The notes beneath the pieces were generated by a model. That model did no database searches. It was given only the letters and a program-made list of their open reading frames with translations, and was not told the origin of the DNA. 64,000 nucleotides of DNA, taken from positions 1 to 64,000 of the forward strand of contig NZ_JAAALA010000021.1 in the NCBI RefSeq assembly GCF_009905535.1. Reading direction: 5' to 3'. Both the position numbers and the translations under genes were made by a program. This DNA is from Caulobacter sp. SLTY (GTDB taxonomy: Bacteria > Pseudomonadota > Alphaproteobacteria > Caulobacterales > Caulobacteraceae). This document shows positions 39,043 through 51,078 of the stretch, piece by piece (the first letter of the stretch is position 1; every line of letters begins with the position of its first letter).

Positions 39043-40455
39043 ATGGCGACCACCGCGAAAGACATTCTGGCCCAGATCAAGGAGAAGGACGTCAAATACG
39101 TCGACGTCCGCTTCACCGACATCCGCGGCAAGCTGCAGCACGTCACCTTCGACATCGACCTGGTCGACATGGACTTCCTGGAAGACGGCACCATGTTCGA
39201 CGGCTCCTCGATCGCCGGCTGGAAAGCCATCAACGAAAGCGACATGAAGCTGCGTCCGGACCTGGACAGCGCCATCATCGACCCCTTCTACCAGCAGACC
39301 ACGCTTTGCCTGATGTGCGATGTCGTGAACCCCGACACCGGCACCCCCTACAACCGCGACCCGCGCTCAATCGCCAAGGCGGCGCTGGCCTACACCCAGT
39401 CGCTGGGCGTCGGCGACACCGTCTATTTCGGTCCGGAAGCCGAGTTCTTCATGTTCGACGACGTGCGCTGGTCGACCGCCCCGAACAACACCTTCTACAG
39501 CTATGACTCGACCGAGCTGCCCGGCAACTCGGCCAAAGAGTACGCCGAGGGCAATATGGGGCATCGTCCCGGCCCCAAGGGCGGCTACTTCCCGGTCAAC
39601 CCGGTGGACAGCGCCCAGGACATTCGTGGCGAGATGCTGGCCGTGATGGGCGAGTTGGGCATGAAGCCGGAAAAGCACCACCACGAGGTGGCCCCGGCGC
39701 AGCACGAGCTGGGCCTGAAGTTCGACACCATGGTGACCATGGCCGACCGGCTGCAACTCTATAAGTACGTCATCCACAACGTGGCGGCCGCCTACGGCAA
39801 GACCGTCACCTTCATGGCCAAGCCGATGTTCGGCGACAACGGCAGCGGCATGCACGTGCACCAGTCGATCTGGAAGGACGGCAAGCCGATGTTCGCCGGC
39901 GACCTGTACGCCGGCCTGAGCCAGGAATGCCTGTGGTACATCGGCGGCATCATCAAGCACGCCAAGGCCATCAACGCCTTCTCCAACTCGACCACCAACA
40001 GCTACAAGCGCCTGGTGCCCGGCTACGAAGCCCCGGTGAAACTGGCCTACTCGGCCCGCAACCGCTCGGCCTCGATCCGCATCCCGCACGTCGACAGCCC
40101 CAAGGCCAAGCGACTGGAAGCCCGCTTCCCCGACCCGATGGGCAACCCATACCTGACCTTCGTGGCCCTGCTGATGGCCGGCCTCGACGGGATCGAGAAC
40201 AAGATCGATCCGGGTCCGGCCATGGACAAGAACCTCTACGACCTGCCGCCCCGCGAGCAGAAGAAGGTTCCGGAAGTCTGCGGCAGCCTGCGTGAAGCCC
40301 TCGAGAACCTCGACAAGGATCGCGGCTTCCTCAAGAAGGGCGGCGTCATGGATGACGACTTCATCGACGCCTACATCGAGCTGAAGATGGAAGAGGTGAT
40401 GCGCCTGCAGCTTCACCCGCACCCGGTCGAATTCGACATGTACTACAAGTGCTAG
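39043..40455 (+). CDS. glnA: Glutamine synthetase, type I (GSI-beta)
   Basis: 470-aa dodecameric enzyme making glutamine from glutamate, ammonia and ATP. Signatures: FDGSSIAGW, the metal-site [22 protein letters not shown], and the adenylylation-site Tyr in [10 protein letters not shown] (about residue 400). Full length. Preceded by AGGGGATAGG. It shares control with glnB and ends at a strong terminator. Confidence 0.97.
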   Translation: MATTAKDILAQIKEKDVKYVDVRFTDIRGKLQHVTFDIDLVDMDFLEDGTMFDGSSIAGWKAINESDMKLRPDLDSAIIDPFYQQTTLCLMCDVVNPDTGTPYNRDPRSIAKAALAYTQSLGVGDTVYFGPEAEFFMFDDVRWSTAPNNTFYSYDSTELPGNSAKEYAEGNMGHRPGPKGGYFPVNPVDSAQDIRGEMLAVMGELGMKPEKHHHEVAPAQHELGLKFDTMVTMADRLQLYKYVIHNVAAAYGKTVTFMAKPMFGDNGSGMHVHQSIWKDGKPMFAGDLYAGLSQECLWYIGGIIKHAKAINAFSNSTTNSYKRLVPGYEAPVKLAYSARNRSASIRIPHVDSPKAKRLEARFPDPMGNPYLTFVALLMAGLDGIENKIDPGPAMDKNLYDLPPREQKKVPEVCGSLREALENLDKDRGFLKKGGVMDDDFIDAYIELKMEEVMRLQLHPHPVEFDMYYKC

Positions 40456-40479
40456 TCGGGATGGGCTGAGCTAGAACGG

Positions 40480-40507
40480 AAGGGCCGGAGATCGATCTCC
40501 GGCCCTT
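40480..40507 (+). terminator. Rho-independent terminator of glnBA
   Basis: 28-bp perfect palindrome (AAGGGCCGGAGATC and its complement) running into TTTTC, 25 bp after the glnA stop. Confidence 0.88.
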
Positions 40508-40527
40508 TTCGCATCCAGGGACCCGCC

Positions 40528-41127
40528 ATGGCCGCCATTGTCGTAGACCCAGACCATGTCCGCGAGTTCAAGGACGCCCAGGCCTTCTACGACTGGCTCG
40601 CCGAGCACCACGCCTCGCAGCCGGAGGTCTGGATCAAGATCCACAAGGTCGCCTCCGGCCTGCCCTCGATCACGCCGAAAGAGGCGGTCGACGTGGTGCT
40701 GTGCTGGGGCTGGATCGACGCGGTGCGCAAGAGCTTCGACGATAGGAGCTTCCTCCAGCGCTATACCCCGCGCGGCAAGAAGAGCATCTGGAGCAAGCTC
40801 AACATCGACAACGTCGCCCGCCTCATCAAGGAGGGCACGATGACCGAGCACGGCCTTCGCGAGGTTGAGGCCGCCAAGGCCGACGGCCGCTGGGACCGCG
40901 CCTACGGCAGCGGCAGCAAGGGCCTGCCCATCCCCGACGACCTGCAATCGGCCATCGACGCCAGCCCAAAGGCCAAGGCGATGCTGCCCAAACTGACCGA
41001 GCAGAATCGCTTCGCCCTCGCCTTCCGCGTCCACAACCTCAAGACTGAAGCCGGCCGGAAGAAGAAGATCGCCGCCTTCGTCGAGATGCTGGAGCGCGGG
41101 GAGACGATCTATCCGCAGAAGGGGTAG
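40528..41127 (+). CDS. YdeI/OmpD-associated family protein
   Basis: 199 aa. The pattern FYDWLAEHHASQPEVWIKIH, CWGWIDAVRKSFDD and FLQRYTPRGKKSIWSKLN is that of the YdeI family, linked by some studies to resistance to antimicrobial peptides or bacteriocins. Basic C-terminus (EAGRKKKIAAF). Cytosolic, no signal peptide. Convergent with the Kazal lipoprotein gene 1 bp away. Confidence 0.85.
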   Translation: MAAIVVDPDHVREFKDAQAFYDWLAEHHASQPEVWIKIHKVASGLPSITPKEAVDVVLCWGWIDAVRKSFDDRSFLQRYTPRGKKSIWSKLNIDNVARLIKEGTMTEHGLREVEAAKADGRWDRAYGSGSKGLPIPDDLQSAIDASPKAKAMLPKLTEQNRFALAFRVHNLKTEAGRKKKIAAFVEMLERGETIYPQKG

Positions 41128-41128
41128 A

Positions 41129-41470
41129 TCAGCACTCGCCCTGCTTCGCCACGCTCACCCCGGCGGACGCCGCCGTACAGGCGTTGCCATAGGTCTTGCC
41201 GTCCGCGCCGCAGACGGGCCGGTATTCACGGGTGCACATTTGCGGCCTCTTGCGGCAGGTTCCCGAGCCGTCGGCGATCTTCAGCATCTCCGGGCTCATC
41301 TGGCAGTAGAGGCCATCCTGGCACTGAAAGCCGGCGATGCCGCCGCACATCTGGCCCTCGGCGCGCGGGGCTCTGGGGGTCGGTTCCTGGGCCGGGACAG
41401 TGGTCTGGCAGGCGCCGATCGCCAGGCCGGCGAGAAGCACGACGAAAAGGCTCTTGGCGGAACGGATCAT
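41129..41470 (-). CDS. Kazal-domain lipoprotein
   Basis: 113 aa. Signal peptide with lipobox LAIGAC (Cys21), so membrane-anchored. The C-terminal half is a Kazal-type inhibitor fold: CTREYRPVCGADGKTYGNAC followed by a final Cys. The middle has paired cysteines (CGGIAGFQCQDGLYC). Kazal domains inhibit serine proteases; the target here is unknown. Confidence 0.85.
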   Translation of the reverse strand: MIRSAKSLFVVLLAGLAIGACQTTVPAQEPTPRAPRAEGQMCGGIAGFQCQDGLYCQMSPEMLKIADGSGTCRKRPQMCTREYRPVCGADGKTYGNACTAASAGVSVAKQGEC

Positions 41471-41619
41471 CTGTGGGGCTCCCGGTTTGGTTCCGACACT
41501 AACGCGCCGGCGGATGAACCGTGCCTGAAGCCGACAAGTCCCAATCGCGTAACGTCGTTCTTTCGGCTATCAAGTGGAATAATCCGCCTGTATCGTCGTG
41601 GGACGGGGGAACGCCTTCA

Positions 41620-42540
41620 ATGCTGGACAGCAGGTGGATCGCGAGCGCCCATGACGCCGCCAAGGCGAGCATGGACAGCGCGATCCTGGCCGAAATCGCG
41701 GGCCGGCCGGGCTTCCGGGACCTGATCCCGGCGTTCGTCCAGACCTGGAGGGTGGGGACGGGCGAGAGCGCCGACTTGGCCCGCGCGCTGCGCGATGTGG
41801 CGCAGTATCTGTCGGGCATCTGGGCGATGCAGCTGCATTTCACCCCTGGCGGCCTGACCCTGTCCCGGCTGGCGGAAACCTTGCGGCGAACCGGTCTATC
41901 CAGTCCCGGCCGCGCGCGCTCGATGCTGATCTTCATGCGCTTCATGGGCCACATCGAGCCGAGCCCGGCCTTCGACGGCCGTGAACGCCGCTACCGGCCG
42001 ACCTCAAAGATGCTGAGGGCCTTCAAGGCGCGTTTGAAGCGGGACGTGGTCGCCCTGTGGCCGGCCCATCCGGCCATACTGGCCATCGGCGCTGAGTTCG
42101 ACCGCGATGAGGTGTTCGCCGCCTATGTGACGGGCATCGGCGAGATGCTCACCGAGGCCTTCCCCCTTTATGTCCCTGCCGGGCGGCCGACCATGGAAAC
42201 GGTCACCCAGAAGTTCGGCGGCTCCTCGGTGCTGGGCGAGCTGCTGCTGTCCTGCCCGGAACAGTCGGCGATCCCGCCGGTCGGGCCGCTGCCGGTCACC
42301 CTCAGCGGCCTGGCCCGCGACGCCCAGATCTCACGGCCCCAGGCCCGCGCCGTGCTGAAGGCCGCTCAGCAGGCCGGATTTCTGATGACCCTGCCGGACG
42401 GACGCTATCAGCTGACCCCCCTGATGGCGGAGCACACCGACCTGCTCCTGGCCGGAACCTTGATCACCCTCGCCTATGCCGCGACGCGGGCGGTGGCCGT
42501 CCTCGAGGCGGCGCCCAAGCCGCGAGCGCGGCAGGCCTGA
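41620..42540 (+). CDS. Hypothetical protein with winged-helix-like segments
   Basis: 306 aa from the ATG; a GTG 33 codons earlier is also possible. Two HTH-like regions: LTLSRLAETLRRTGLSSPGR (about residue 82) and LARDAQISRPQARAVLKAAQ (about 235). This fits a regulator with MarR-like elements, but no family is certain. Monocistronic appearance. Confidence 0.65.
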   Translation: MLDSRWIASAHDAAKASMDSAILAEIAGRPGFRDLIPAFVQTWRVGTGESADLARALRDVAQYLSGIWAMQLHFTPGGLTLSRLAETLRRTGLSSPGRARSMLIFMRFMGHIEPSPAFDGRERRYRPTSKMLRAFKARLKRDVVALWPAHPAILAIGAEFDRDEVFAAYVTGIGEMLTEAFPLYVPAGRPTMETVTQKFGGSSVLGELLLSCPEQSAIPPVGPLPVTLSGLARDAQISRPQARAVLKAAQQAGFLMTLPDGRYQLTPLMAEHTDLLLAGTLITLAYAATRAVAVLEAAPKPRARQA

Positions 42541-42617
42541 CAGGCGGGCGCAGGCGGCCCTTGATCCCGTGACCGTTTTCGTCTGATCTCCCCCTCTTGC
42601 TGTTTCGGGACGGGTAA

Positions 42618-44072
42618 ATGACATCCAGATTGAGGGCGCTCCTCGCCGCCGCCGCGCTATCGGCCATGGTCGCCGCCTGCGCCACCACCGGGGGCGCCGC
42701 GCCCGCGAAGGGTCCCGAAAAGGCCGAGCACAAGCCGCTGGCGCCCGGAACCGGCGGGGCCGATCCGGCGCCCTACGCTTCGACCTATGCCCCCCTGCCC
42801 GGCCGGCCGACAGCCATCGTCGGGGCCACGGTGCTGACCGCCGATGGGCGGCAGATCGACAATGGCGTGGTGCTGTTCGCGGGCGGCAAGATTACCGCCG
42901 TCGGCGGGCCCGAGCTGGCGGTCCCCGAGAGCCACCAGGTCATCGACGGCAAGGGCAAGTGGGTGACCCCCGGCATCATCGACGCCCACAGCCACCTGGG
43001 CGTCTATCCCTCCCCCGGCGTCTCGGCCCGCTCCGACGGCAACGAGGCCACCGATCCCAACACCGCCCAGGTCTGGTCCGAGCATTCGATCTGGCCGCAG
43101 GATCCCGGCTTCAACCGGGCCCGGGCAGGCGGGGTGACCACCCTGATGATCCTGCCAGGCAGCGCCAACCTGTTCGGCGGCCGCTCGGTCACCGTGCGCA
43201 ACGTGCCGAGCGTGACCATGCAGGGGATGAAGTTCCCCGGCGCCCCCTATGGGGTGAAGATGGCCTGCGGCGAGAATCCCAAGCGGGTCTACGGCGGCCG
43301 CAGCCGCAGCCCGGCCACGGCGATGGGCAATGTGGCTGGCTATCGCAAGGCCTGGATCGACGCCGCCGAGTACCGCCGCAAGTGGGACGACTACAACGCC
43401 AAGCGCCAGAAGGGCGAGAAGGCCGACGCGCCCAAGCGCGATCTTCAGCTGGAGACCCTGGCCGGCGTCCTGCGCGGCGAGATTCTGGTTCAGAACCACT
43501 GCTATCGCGGCGACGAAATGGCGGTGATGATCGATGTGGCCAAGGAGTTCGGCTACAAGATCACCATGTTCCACCACGCCAACGAGGCCTACAAGGTCGG
43601 CCCGTTGCTGAAGGCGAATGACATCTGCTTCGCCACCTGGGCCAGCTGGGCCGGGTTCAAGATGGAAAGCTATGACGGCATCGAGGCCAACGCGGCGATC
43701 GCCTACAAGGCCGGCGCCTGCACCGTCATCCACTCGGACGACGACACCATCACCCAGCACCTGAACCAGGAAGCGGCCATCGCCATGGCCGCCGGCAACC
43801 GCATCGGCTTCAACATCACGCCAGCGGAAGCCATCGCCTGGATCACCTCCAACCCGGCCAAGGCCATGGGCATCGCCGACCAGACCGGCAGCCTGACGGT
43901 CGGCAAGCGCGCCGACGTGGTGCTGTGGTCCGGCAATCCATTCAGCGTCTACAGCCAGGCCGAGAAGGTGTTCATCGACGGCGGCCTCGCCTACGACCGG
44001 CGCGACCCGCGCTTCCAGCCCAAATCCGACTTCGAACTCGGTCAGCCCGGTGAAGGGGCCTTCCACCCATGA
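42618..44072 (+). CDS. Exported amidohydrolase (lipoprotein)
   Basis: 484 aa. Signal peptide with lipobox-like AAC (MVAACATT), so probably anchored. The imidazolonepropionase-type amidohydrolase fold has metal-binding HSH in GIIDAHSHLG, a mid-domain metal ligand in FHHANEAYK, and the catalytic Asp region HSDDDTITQ. The C-terminal TVGKRADVVLWSGNPF is the usual beta-domain end. The substrate is probably a peptide or cyclic amide. Its stop overlaps the start of a second, related gene (ATGA). Confidence 0.85.
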   Translation: MTSRLRALLAAAALSAMVAACATTGGAAPAKGPEKAEHKPLAPGTGGADPAPYASTYAPLPGRPTAIVGATVLTADGRQIDNGVVLFAGGKITAVGGPELAVPESHQVIDGKGKWVTPGIIDAHSHLGVYPSPGVSARSDGNEATDPNTAQVWSEHSIWPQDPGFNRARAGGVTTLMILPGSANLFGGRSVTVRNVPSVTMQGMKFPGAPYGVKMACGENPKRVYGGRSRSPATAMGNVAGYRKAWIDAAEYRRKWDDYNAKRQKGEKADAPKRDLQLETLAGVLRGEILVQNHCYRGDEMAVMIDVAKEFGYKITMFHHANEAYKVGPLLKANDICFATWASWAGFKMESYDGIEANAAIAYKAGACTVIHSDDDTITQHLNQEAAIAMAAGNRIGFNITPAEAIAWITSNPAKAMGIADQTGSLTVGKRADVVLWSGNPFSVYSQAEKVFIDGGLAYDRRDPRFQPKSDFELGQPGEGAFHP

Positions 44073-45430
44073 AAACCCTCCTCCTCGCGGCCAGTAGCCT
44101 GATTGGGGCGGTGCTGATCGCCGGTCCCGCCGCCGCCCAGACCTACGCCATCACCAACGCCCGCATCGAAACGATCGGCCCGGCCGGGACGATCGACAAC
44201 GGCACGATTGTCATCAGGGACGGCAAGATCGCCGCCGTCGGGTCCAATGTGCAGGCCCCGGCCGGGGCCACGGTCATCGACGCCAAGGGCGGAGTGGTGA
44301 CGCCGGGCTTCATCGCCGTGTCCTCCAACCTGACCGTGTCGGAAGTCTCGGCCGTTCAATCGACCCGCGATGATCGCTCGGGCAAGCTGTCGGCCGGGTT
44401 CGACATCCAGTACGGCATCAACCCCAACTCGACGATGATCCCCTGGGCCCGGCAGAGCGGCCTGACCCGCGCCGTGGCCACCCCGGTGCTGACCGCCGGC
44501 GGCGGCGGCCATCATCACGACGACAGCGGGGCCGAGGAAACCGCCGGCGGCGGCGGCGGAAACGGCGACGGAGATCCCCACCTGTTCGCCGGCCAGGCGG
44601 CCGTGGTCAGCCTCGCTTCCAACCAGCCTGACCTGCTGGTCCGGGCCAAGGCCGCCGTGGTGCTCGACATGGGCGAGGCCGGGGCCCAGTCCGCCGGATC
44701 GCGCGGCGCGGCCATGGTGCTGGTCCGCTCGGCCCTGGAGGACGCCCGCGCCTACGCCCGCAACAAGGCCGCCTACGACCGGGGCGAGACCCGCGAATTC
44801 GGCCTCTCGCGCGTTGATCTTGAGGCCCTCGTGCCCGTGGTCCAGGGCCGAACGCCGCTGCTGGTCCGCGTCAGCCGCGCCTCCGACATCCTGCAGGTCC
44901 TCAAGATGGCCAGGGAGGAAGGCGTCAGCGTCATCCTCGAAGGCGCCGAAGAGGGCTGGATGGTTGCCCCGCAGATCGCCGCCGCCAAGGTTCCGGTGAT
45001 CATCGACGCCCAGCGAAACCTGCCCAGCAGCTTCGAGACCCTCGGCGCCCGCCTCGACAACGCCGCCCGGCTGCAGGCGGCCGGCGTCATCGTGGCCATC
45101 ATCGGCAGCCGCGACCAGAACAACCTGCGCCAGGCCCGGCTGAACGCCGGAACGGCCGTCTCCTACGGCCTCACCTACCAGCAGGGCCTGGCGTCGCTGA
45201 CCATCAACCCGGCCCGGATCTGGAAGATGGAGACCCAGGTCGGCAGCCTGGAGGTCGGAAAGGTCGCCGACGTGGTGGTCTGGACGGGCGATCCCCTGGA
45301 AACCACCACCTGGCCTACCGACGTCTTCATCGCCGGACAGCGCCAGCCGCAGAACGTCCGCGCGTTCGAGCTGCGCGATCGCTATGCGACCCCGACGCAG
45401 GGGTATCCGCAGGCTTACACCAAGCCCTGA
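44069..45430 (+). CDS. Exported amidohydrolase-like protein lacking the HxH metal motif
   Basis: 453 aa. Signal peptide MKTLLLAASSLIGAVLIAGP. Same fold as the upstream gene (VVTPGFIAVSSNLTVS; SLEVGKVADVVVWTGDPLE), but the HxH position reads AVSSN. A His/Asp cluster, GGGGHHHDDSG, lies in an inserted loop near residue 148. Probably a non-catalytic partner of the first protein, or uses different metal ligands. Translationally coupled to it. Confidence 0.82.
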   Translation: MKTLLLAASSLIGAVLIAGPAAAQTYAITNARIETIGPAGTIDNGTIVIRDGKIAAVGSNVQAPAGATVIDAKGGVVTPGFIAVSSNLTVSEVSAVQSTRDDRSGKLSAGFDIQYGINPNSTMIPWARQSGLTRAVATPVLTAGGGGHHHDDSGAEETAGGGGGNGDGDPHLFAGQAAVVSLASNQPDLLVRAKAAVVLDMGEAGAQSAGSRGAAMVLVRSALEDARAYARNKAAYDRGETREFGLSRVDLEALVPVVQGRTPLLVRVSRASDILQVLKMAREEGVSVILEGAEEGWMVAPQIAAAKVPVIIDAQRNLPSSFETLGARLDNAARLQAAGVIVAIIGSRDQNNLRQARLNAGTAVSYGLTYQQGLASLTINPARIWKMETQVGSLEVGKVADVVVWTGDPLETTTWPTDVFIAGQRQPQNVRAFELRDRYATPTQGYPQAYTKP

Positions 45431-45440
45431 GCCCTGAGCG

Positions 45441-46859
45441 GTGAAGGGGACGTCGCGCCGTCAGTGGCGACTCGATCTGCGGCGACGCCTGCTGGCGCGG
45501 TGGTTCTCCCGCCGCGCCGAGGGCGGCCTCCGACTGCCCCCGTCGGTGGTGCGGTTCGAGGCCATCCGCGCGCTGGGAATCTGCGCGCTGAGCTTCTTCA
45601 TGGGGTTGACCGACCTGTTCGGGGTCGGCGACGCCCTGCGGACCATCTCTCAGGACGGCTTCTACTACGTCACCGCCGACCGCATGCCGCGTCGGACCAT
45701 GCCGCCGATCACCGTGGTGCTGGCCACCGACGGCGACCTTCGCTTCCTCCAGACCACCTGGCCTCTCGATCACGCCATCCTGGCCGATGTGGTGGATGAG
45801 ATCAGCGCCCATGAGCCCGCTGCCCTGTTCATGGACACCCTGTTTCTGGATGTCCGCGATCCGGCCTCGACAGCGGCGCTGGAGAATGCCGTTGCCCGCA
45901 CCGCCGGCCGCGCGCCCCTGGTCATGGCTTCGCCGGACCTTCCGACTTCCGGCTGGCGCGCCCCCGAAAGCCGGGACCTCTATCGCCGGCTGACGGCGTC
46001 CGGCGTGGTGGTCGCCAACGCCAACTTCAGCGAACAGCAGGGCGAGACCCTGGTCATGCAGCAGAGCCGAAGGCAGCCCTCGGTCGCCGCCGTGCTGCGT
46101 GACCTGTACTGCGCCAAGGGGGCCGACTGCGCGCGTTTTGAGAGTCGACGGGACGCCGCACTGGAATTGGCCTGGCGTGGTCGCCCTGTGACCTGCGACG
46201 GGTCCGACGACTGCCGCGCCATTCCCTCCGGCGAACCCTGGCGGTTCGCCAGCATGGCGACCGGCGCGGTGTTCCCGAGCCTGAAGAGCCAGCCCCTCTC
46301 CGCTCAGGGCCTGCTGCCCTATCAGACCATCACGCTTGAAACCCTGCTGACCGACCCTGAGGCCGGCGCGGCCCTCAAGGGCCGGACGGTGCTGTTCGGA
46401 TTCAGCTTCCGGGGGATCACCGACGCGGCCGCTTCCCCCACGTTTGGAACGGTCCCCGGCGTCTACGCCCATGCCGCCCTGTTCGACGGCCTTGTCGTCT
46501 GGGGCGACCGAAACTTCGTCAGCGCCTTTCCTTTCGACCTGCCCAAGCCCGCCTATGAGCTGCTGATGATTGCGGCGCTGACGATTGTGATGTTTGCTGT
46601 CCGCCTGGGGCTGTTGGCCCGGTCGGGTCCGGCGATGGATCCGGGCTGGTTGGAGTGGTTTTCCTCGCTCGCCGTATTCCTGGCGGGACTTGTGGTCGCA
46701 CTCATCGAGGCGACGGTTTCGAGGACGACCCCCGAACACTGGCTCATCGCCCCTACGATCGTGTCGGCATCGGGCTTCATCTGGCTGCAGGGGGCGAAAC
46801 TCTATGTCGACACGCGCCTTTTTGGTCGTCGCGGCGGCAATGACGGTGGTGGCGCCTAG
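45441..46859 (+). CDS. CHASE2-domain membrane protein
   Basis: 472 aa. The N-terminal hydrophobic segment (about 47-65) is followed by a CHASE2-like extracytoplasmic sensor (ITVVLATDGDLRFLQ; LKGRTVLFGFSFRGITDAA; GVYAHAALFDGL), then two or three C-terminal transmembrane helices (LLMIAALTIVMFAVRLGLL; FSSLAVFLAGLVVALIEA). No kinase or cyclase output domain follows, which is unusual for CHASE2. GTG start 10 bp after the amidohydrolase pair. Confidence 0.82.
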   Translation: MKGTSRRQWRLDLRRRLLARWFSRRAEGGLRLPPSVVRFEAIRALGICALSFFMGLTDLFGVGDALRTISQDGFYYVTADRMPRRTMPPITVVLATDGDLRFLQTTWPLDHAILADVVDEISAHEPAALFMDTLFLDVRDPASTAALENAVARTAGRAPLVMASPDLPTSGWRAPESRDLYRRLTASGVVVANANFSEQQGETLVMQQSRRQPSVAAVLRDLYCAKGADCARFESRRDAALELAWRGRPVTCDGSDDCRAIPSGEPWRFASMATGAVFPSLKSQPLSAQGLLPYQTITLETLLTDPEAGAALKGRTVLFGFSFRGITDAAASPTFGTVPGVYAHAALFDGLVVWGDRNFVSAFPFDLPKPAYELLMIAALTIVMFAVRLGLLARSGPAMDPGWLEWFSSLAVFLAGLVVALIEATVSRTTPEHWLIAPTIVSASGFIWLQGAKLYVDTRLFGRRGGNDGGGA

Positions 46860-47241
46860 CGCCTCCGGCCCGGCCGTCGCCCAGACCCAACGCATCGAGG
46901 GAACCTGCACGATCAAAGGCTTTCGTCCCGAACAGGTCGCCCGTCAGCCGGTATACGCACCCGGCGCCAAGGTCGCCTCCCCGGAGTTAGCCAAGGGCCT
47001 GAAGTTCCCCGCCCGCATGATGGGCTTTGACGGCGCCACTCAGCGGTTCCAACTCTGGCTCGATCCCAAGGGCGCCAAGCGCGTCGAGGTCCGTCGCACC
47101 CACGTGCTTGCAGAGGGGCCCGGATGCCCCAGCACCGCCGCCGGATCCGAAAAATCGATCCGGTGCTTCCCGGAAATGACCCTCGGCGCCCGCGCTTCCA
47201 ACCCCGTCTATTGCGAACAGGTCGGGCCGAACCGCAAATGA
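46804..47241 (+). CDS. Small secreted hypothetical protein
   Basis: 145 aa with signal peptide MSTRAFLVVAAAMTVVAPSA and cleavage near AVAQ. Contains four cysteines (GTCTIKG, GPGCPST, IRCFPE, VYCEQ), likely disulfide-bonded. Overlaps the CHASE2 gene end by 56 bp and the protease start by 4 bp (ATGA), so the three form a tight operon. Function unknown. Confidence 0.75.
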   Translation: MSTRAFLVVAAAMTVVAPSASGPAVAQTQRIEGTCTIKGFRPEQVARQPVYAPGAKVASPELAKGLKFPARMMGFDGATQRFQLWLDPKGAKRVEVRRTHVLAEGPGCPSTAAGSEKSIRCFPEMTLGARASNPVYCEQVGPNRK

Positions 47242-48722
47242 TCCGACGCCTGCTTCTGGGCCTATGCTTGGCCCTGGCCTGCGGCGCCGCGACGGCCCAG
47301 GTCCCGGTCAACGCCCAACAGGTCCGCACCCCGGCGGGCCTCACCTATACCGATCCCTGGTATCTCCAGCGTGAGCTCTACCGGACCAGGACCTGGGATA
47401 CCCGGTGGACCGATCCTGTCCTCAACGGCCTGGTCGATCGCGCCGCCCGGCGGCTGGAGAAGGCCAACGGCCTGCCACGGAACTTCATCGCGGTAGACAT
47501 CACCACCTGTCCGTACGCCAGCGCCAGAGCCTACGTCGGCGGCTGGGTGAACATCTGCCTCCCCGCCCTTCTGCGCATGGAGAACGAGGACGAGGTCGCC
47601 TTCGTCCTGGCGCATGAGATCTACCACGTCCTCAAGGGCCATAACCTGGACATGAAGGAGGGCCCACGAACCGCCCACTCGACCGGCGCCGCCGAGTTGG
47701 AGGCCGACCGTGGGGGCATGGCGCTGCTCGTGCGGGCCGGCTACTCGCCCGACGGCGCGATCCTGTTCCTCGACAAGGCTCTGGCCCACACCCCCGGCGC
47801 GGCGGAACGGGCCGACCTCAAGCGCCGCGCCGACCGCCTGGGCGCGCTCGTCGCACAGACCTACGCTCAGGCCAGCGACGAACGGGAGTTCACCCCGATG
47901 CCGGCCACATTCCAGGACGCAGCCAGCAATGCGACTGCCTACATTGCCGAGGGCGACCGGATCTATGGTCTCTATGTTTCGGGAACCGCGGCGGCTCACG
48001 GCAAGGGCGCCCAGGGCGACCAGATGCGACACCAGAACTGCCTGAAGGTGTTCGGCGAACTGTCGGCCCTGGCCGACCGGCGAGGCTTCCAGGAATGGCT
48101 GATCAACATCGCCGCGGTCGCCAACACCCAGTGCATCTACTACCTGAAGACTGACGTGAACTACGCCGCCTTCGTGCGCAAACATGTTCGCCTGCAGACG
48201 GTTTCCTACCAGACGCTGGGCCTGCTTCTGCTGTCCGTAAACATCAGTTACGGCACGGACCTGGAGAGCCGCATCCTGGTCGAGCTCGAGCGCCGCCTGT
48301 TCGCCCCGCTGCCGGACGAGCCCTCGCCGATCCGTGAGCCCGACCGGTGGATGCGCAACACCACTCAGGCGCGGCTGGGGACCACCTGCAAGATCCTCGG
48401 CTTGTACGACTTTCAGGCAGCGACCGACCGGGTGCTGAACAATCCGGCCTCTCGCCGCCGACTGGCTGCCCGGGTCGGGCATGCTCCGACGCTGAAGATT
48501 TTCCTGGATGGCTGCCAGGAGGCTCTCGATCACGGCCGCGAGCAGCGCCTCAAGGCTTACAGGGACGTCTTCCAGACGCGTTACACCCGTTCCGGCAACA
48601 CCCGCGAACAGGCCCACAACATCGCTGAAAAGCTGTCCCGTCTCTATTCGATCAACCTGTTCATCGCCGATGCCAACGCGATCGTCGGCCTCACCAACCC
48701 CTATGCCCGACGCCCTGACTGA
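47238..48722 (+). CDS. Exported M48-family zinc metalloprotease
   Basis: 494 aa. Signal peptide MIRRLLLGLCLALACGAATA. Zinc motif HEIYH in LAHEIYHVLKGH (about residue 130), with the third ligand Glu in AELEADRGGM. The C-terminal region (about 250-490) is helical and repeat-like. A periplasmic protease of the BepA/Oma1-like class, coupled to a CHASE2 sensor and a Cys-rich secreted protein. Confidence 0.88.
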   Translation: MIRRLLLGLCLALACGAATAQVPVNAQQVRTPAGLTYTDPWYLQRELYRTRTWDTRWTDPVLNGLVDRAARRLEKANGLPRNFIAVDITTCPYASARAYVGGWVNICLPALLRMENEDEVAFVLAHEIYHVLKGHNLDMKEGPRTAHSTGAAELEADRGGMALLVRAGYSPDGAILFLDKALAHTPGAAERADLKRRADRLGALVAQTYAQASDEREFTPMPATFQDAASNATAYIAEGDRIYGLYVSGTAAAHGKGAQGDQMRHQNCLKVFGELSALADRRGFQEWLINIAAVANTQCIYYLKTDVNYAAFVRKHVRLQTVSYQTLGLLLLSVNISYGTDLESRILVELERRLFAPLPDEPSPIREPDRWMRNTTQARLGTTCKILGLYDFQAATDRVLNNPASRRRLAARVGHAPTLKIFLDGCQEALDHGREQRLKAYRDVFQTRYTRSGNTREQAHNIAEKLSRLYSINLFIADANAIVGLTNPYARRPD

Positions 48723-48802
48723 GGCTCGGCGATGCGGCGGTTGAACTGCGACCCCGAGGGGCGCATTAGATCCTCCCCGAATCGCCTAGACTCCCCCGCG
48801 TA

Positions 48803-50860
<2,058 letters not shown>

Positions 50861-50985
50861 GGTTTGAATACTTCCGCGCCGGTATAGAGGAAATCCGGTC
50901 AGGTTCTGGGCGGCGCAGATCAACAGACGTCGCCATTGTCGACTCCTCGACCTTAGGCCTCACGGCAGGATCACGAAGCCTTTAT

Positions 50986-51011
50986 GCGGGGAGCCAAGCG
51001 CCGCTCCCCGC
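50986..51011 (+). terminator. Hairpin between parE and otsB
   Basis: 9-bp perfect stem GCGGGGAGC/GCTCCCCGC with an 8-nt loop, no T-run. Could terminate parE weakly or structure the otsB leader. The rest of the 218-bp gap holds nothing recognisable. Confidence 0.35.
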
Positions 51012-51078
51012 GTTACGTGCCTGTTCTGGAAAGCGCCCGGCGTGAATTTGGGCGCGGAGCAGGGGCAAAGGTAAGACG

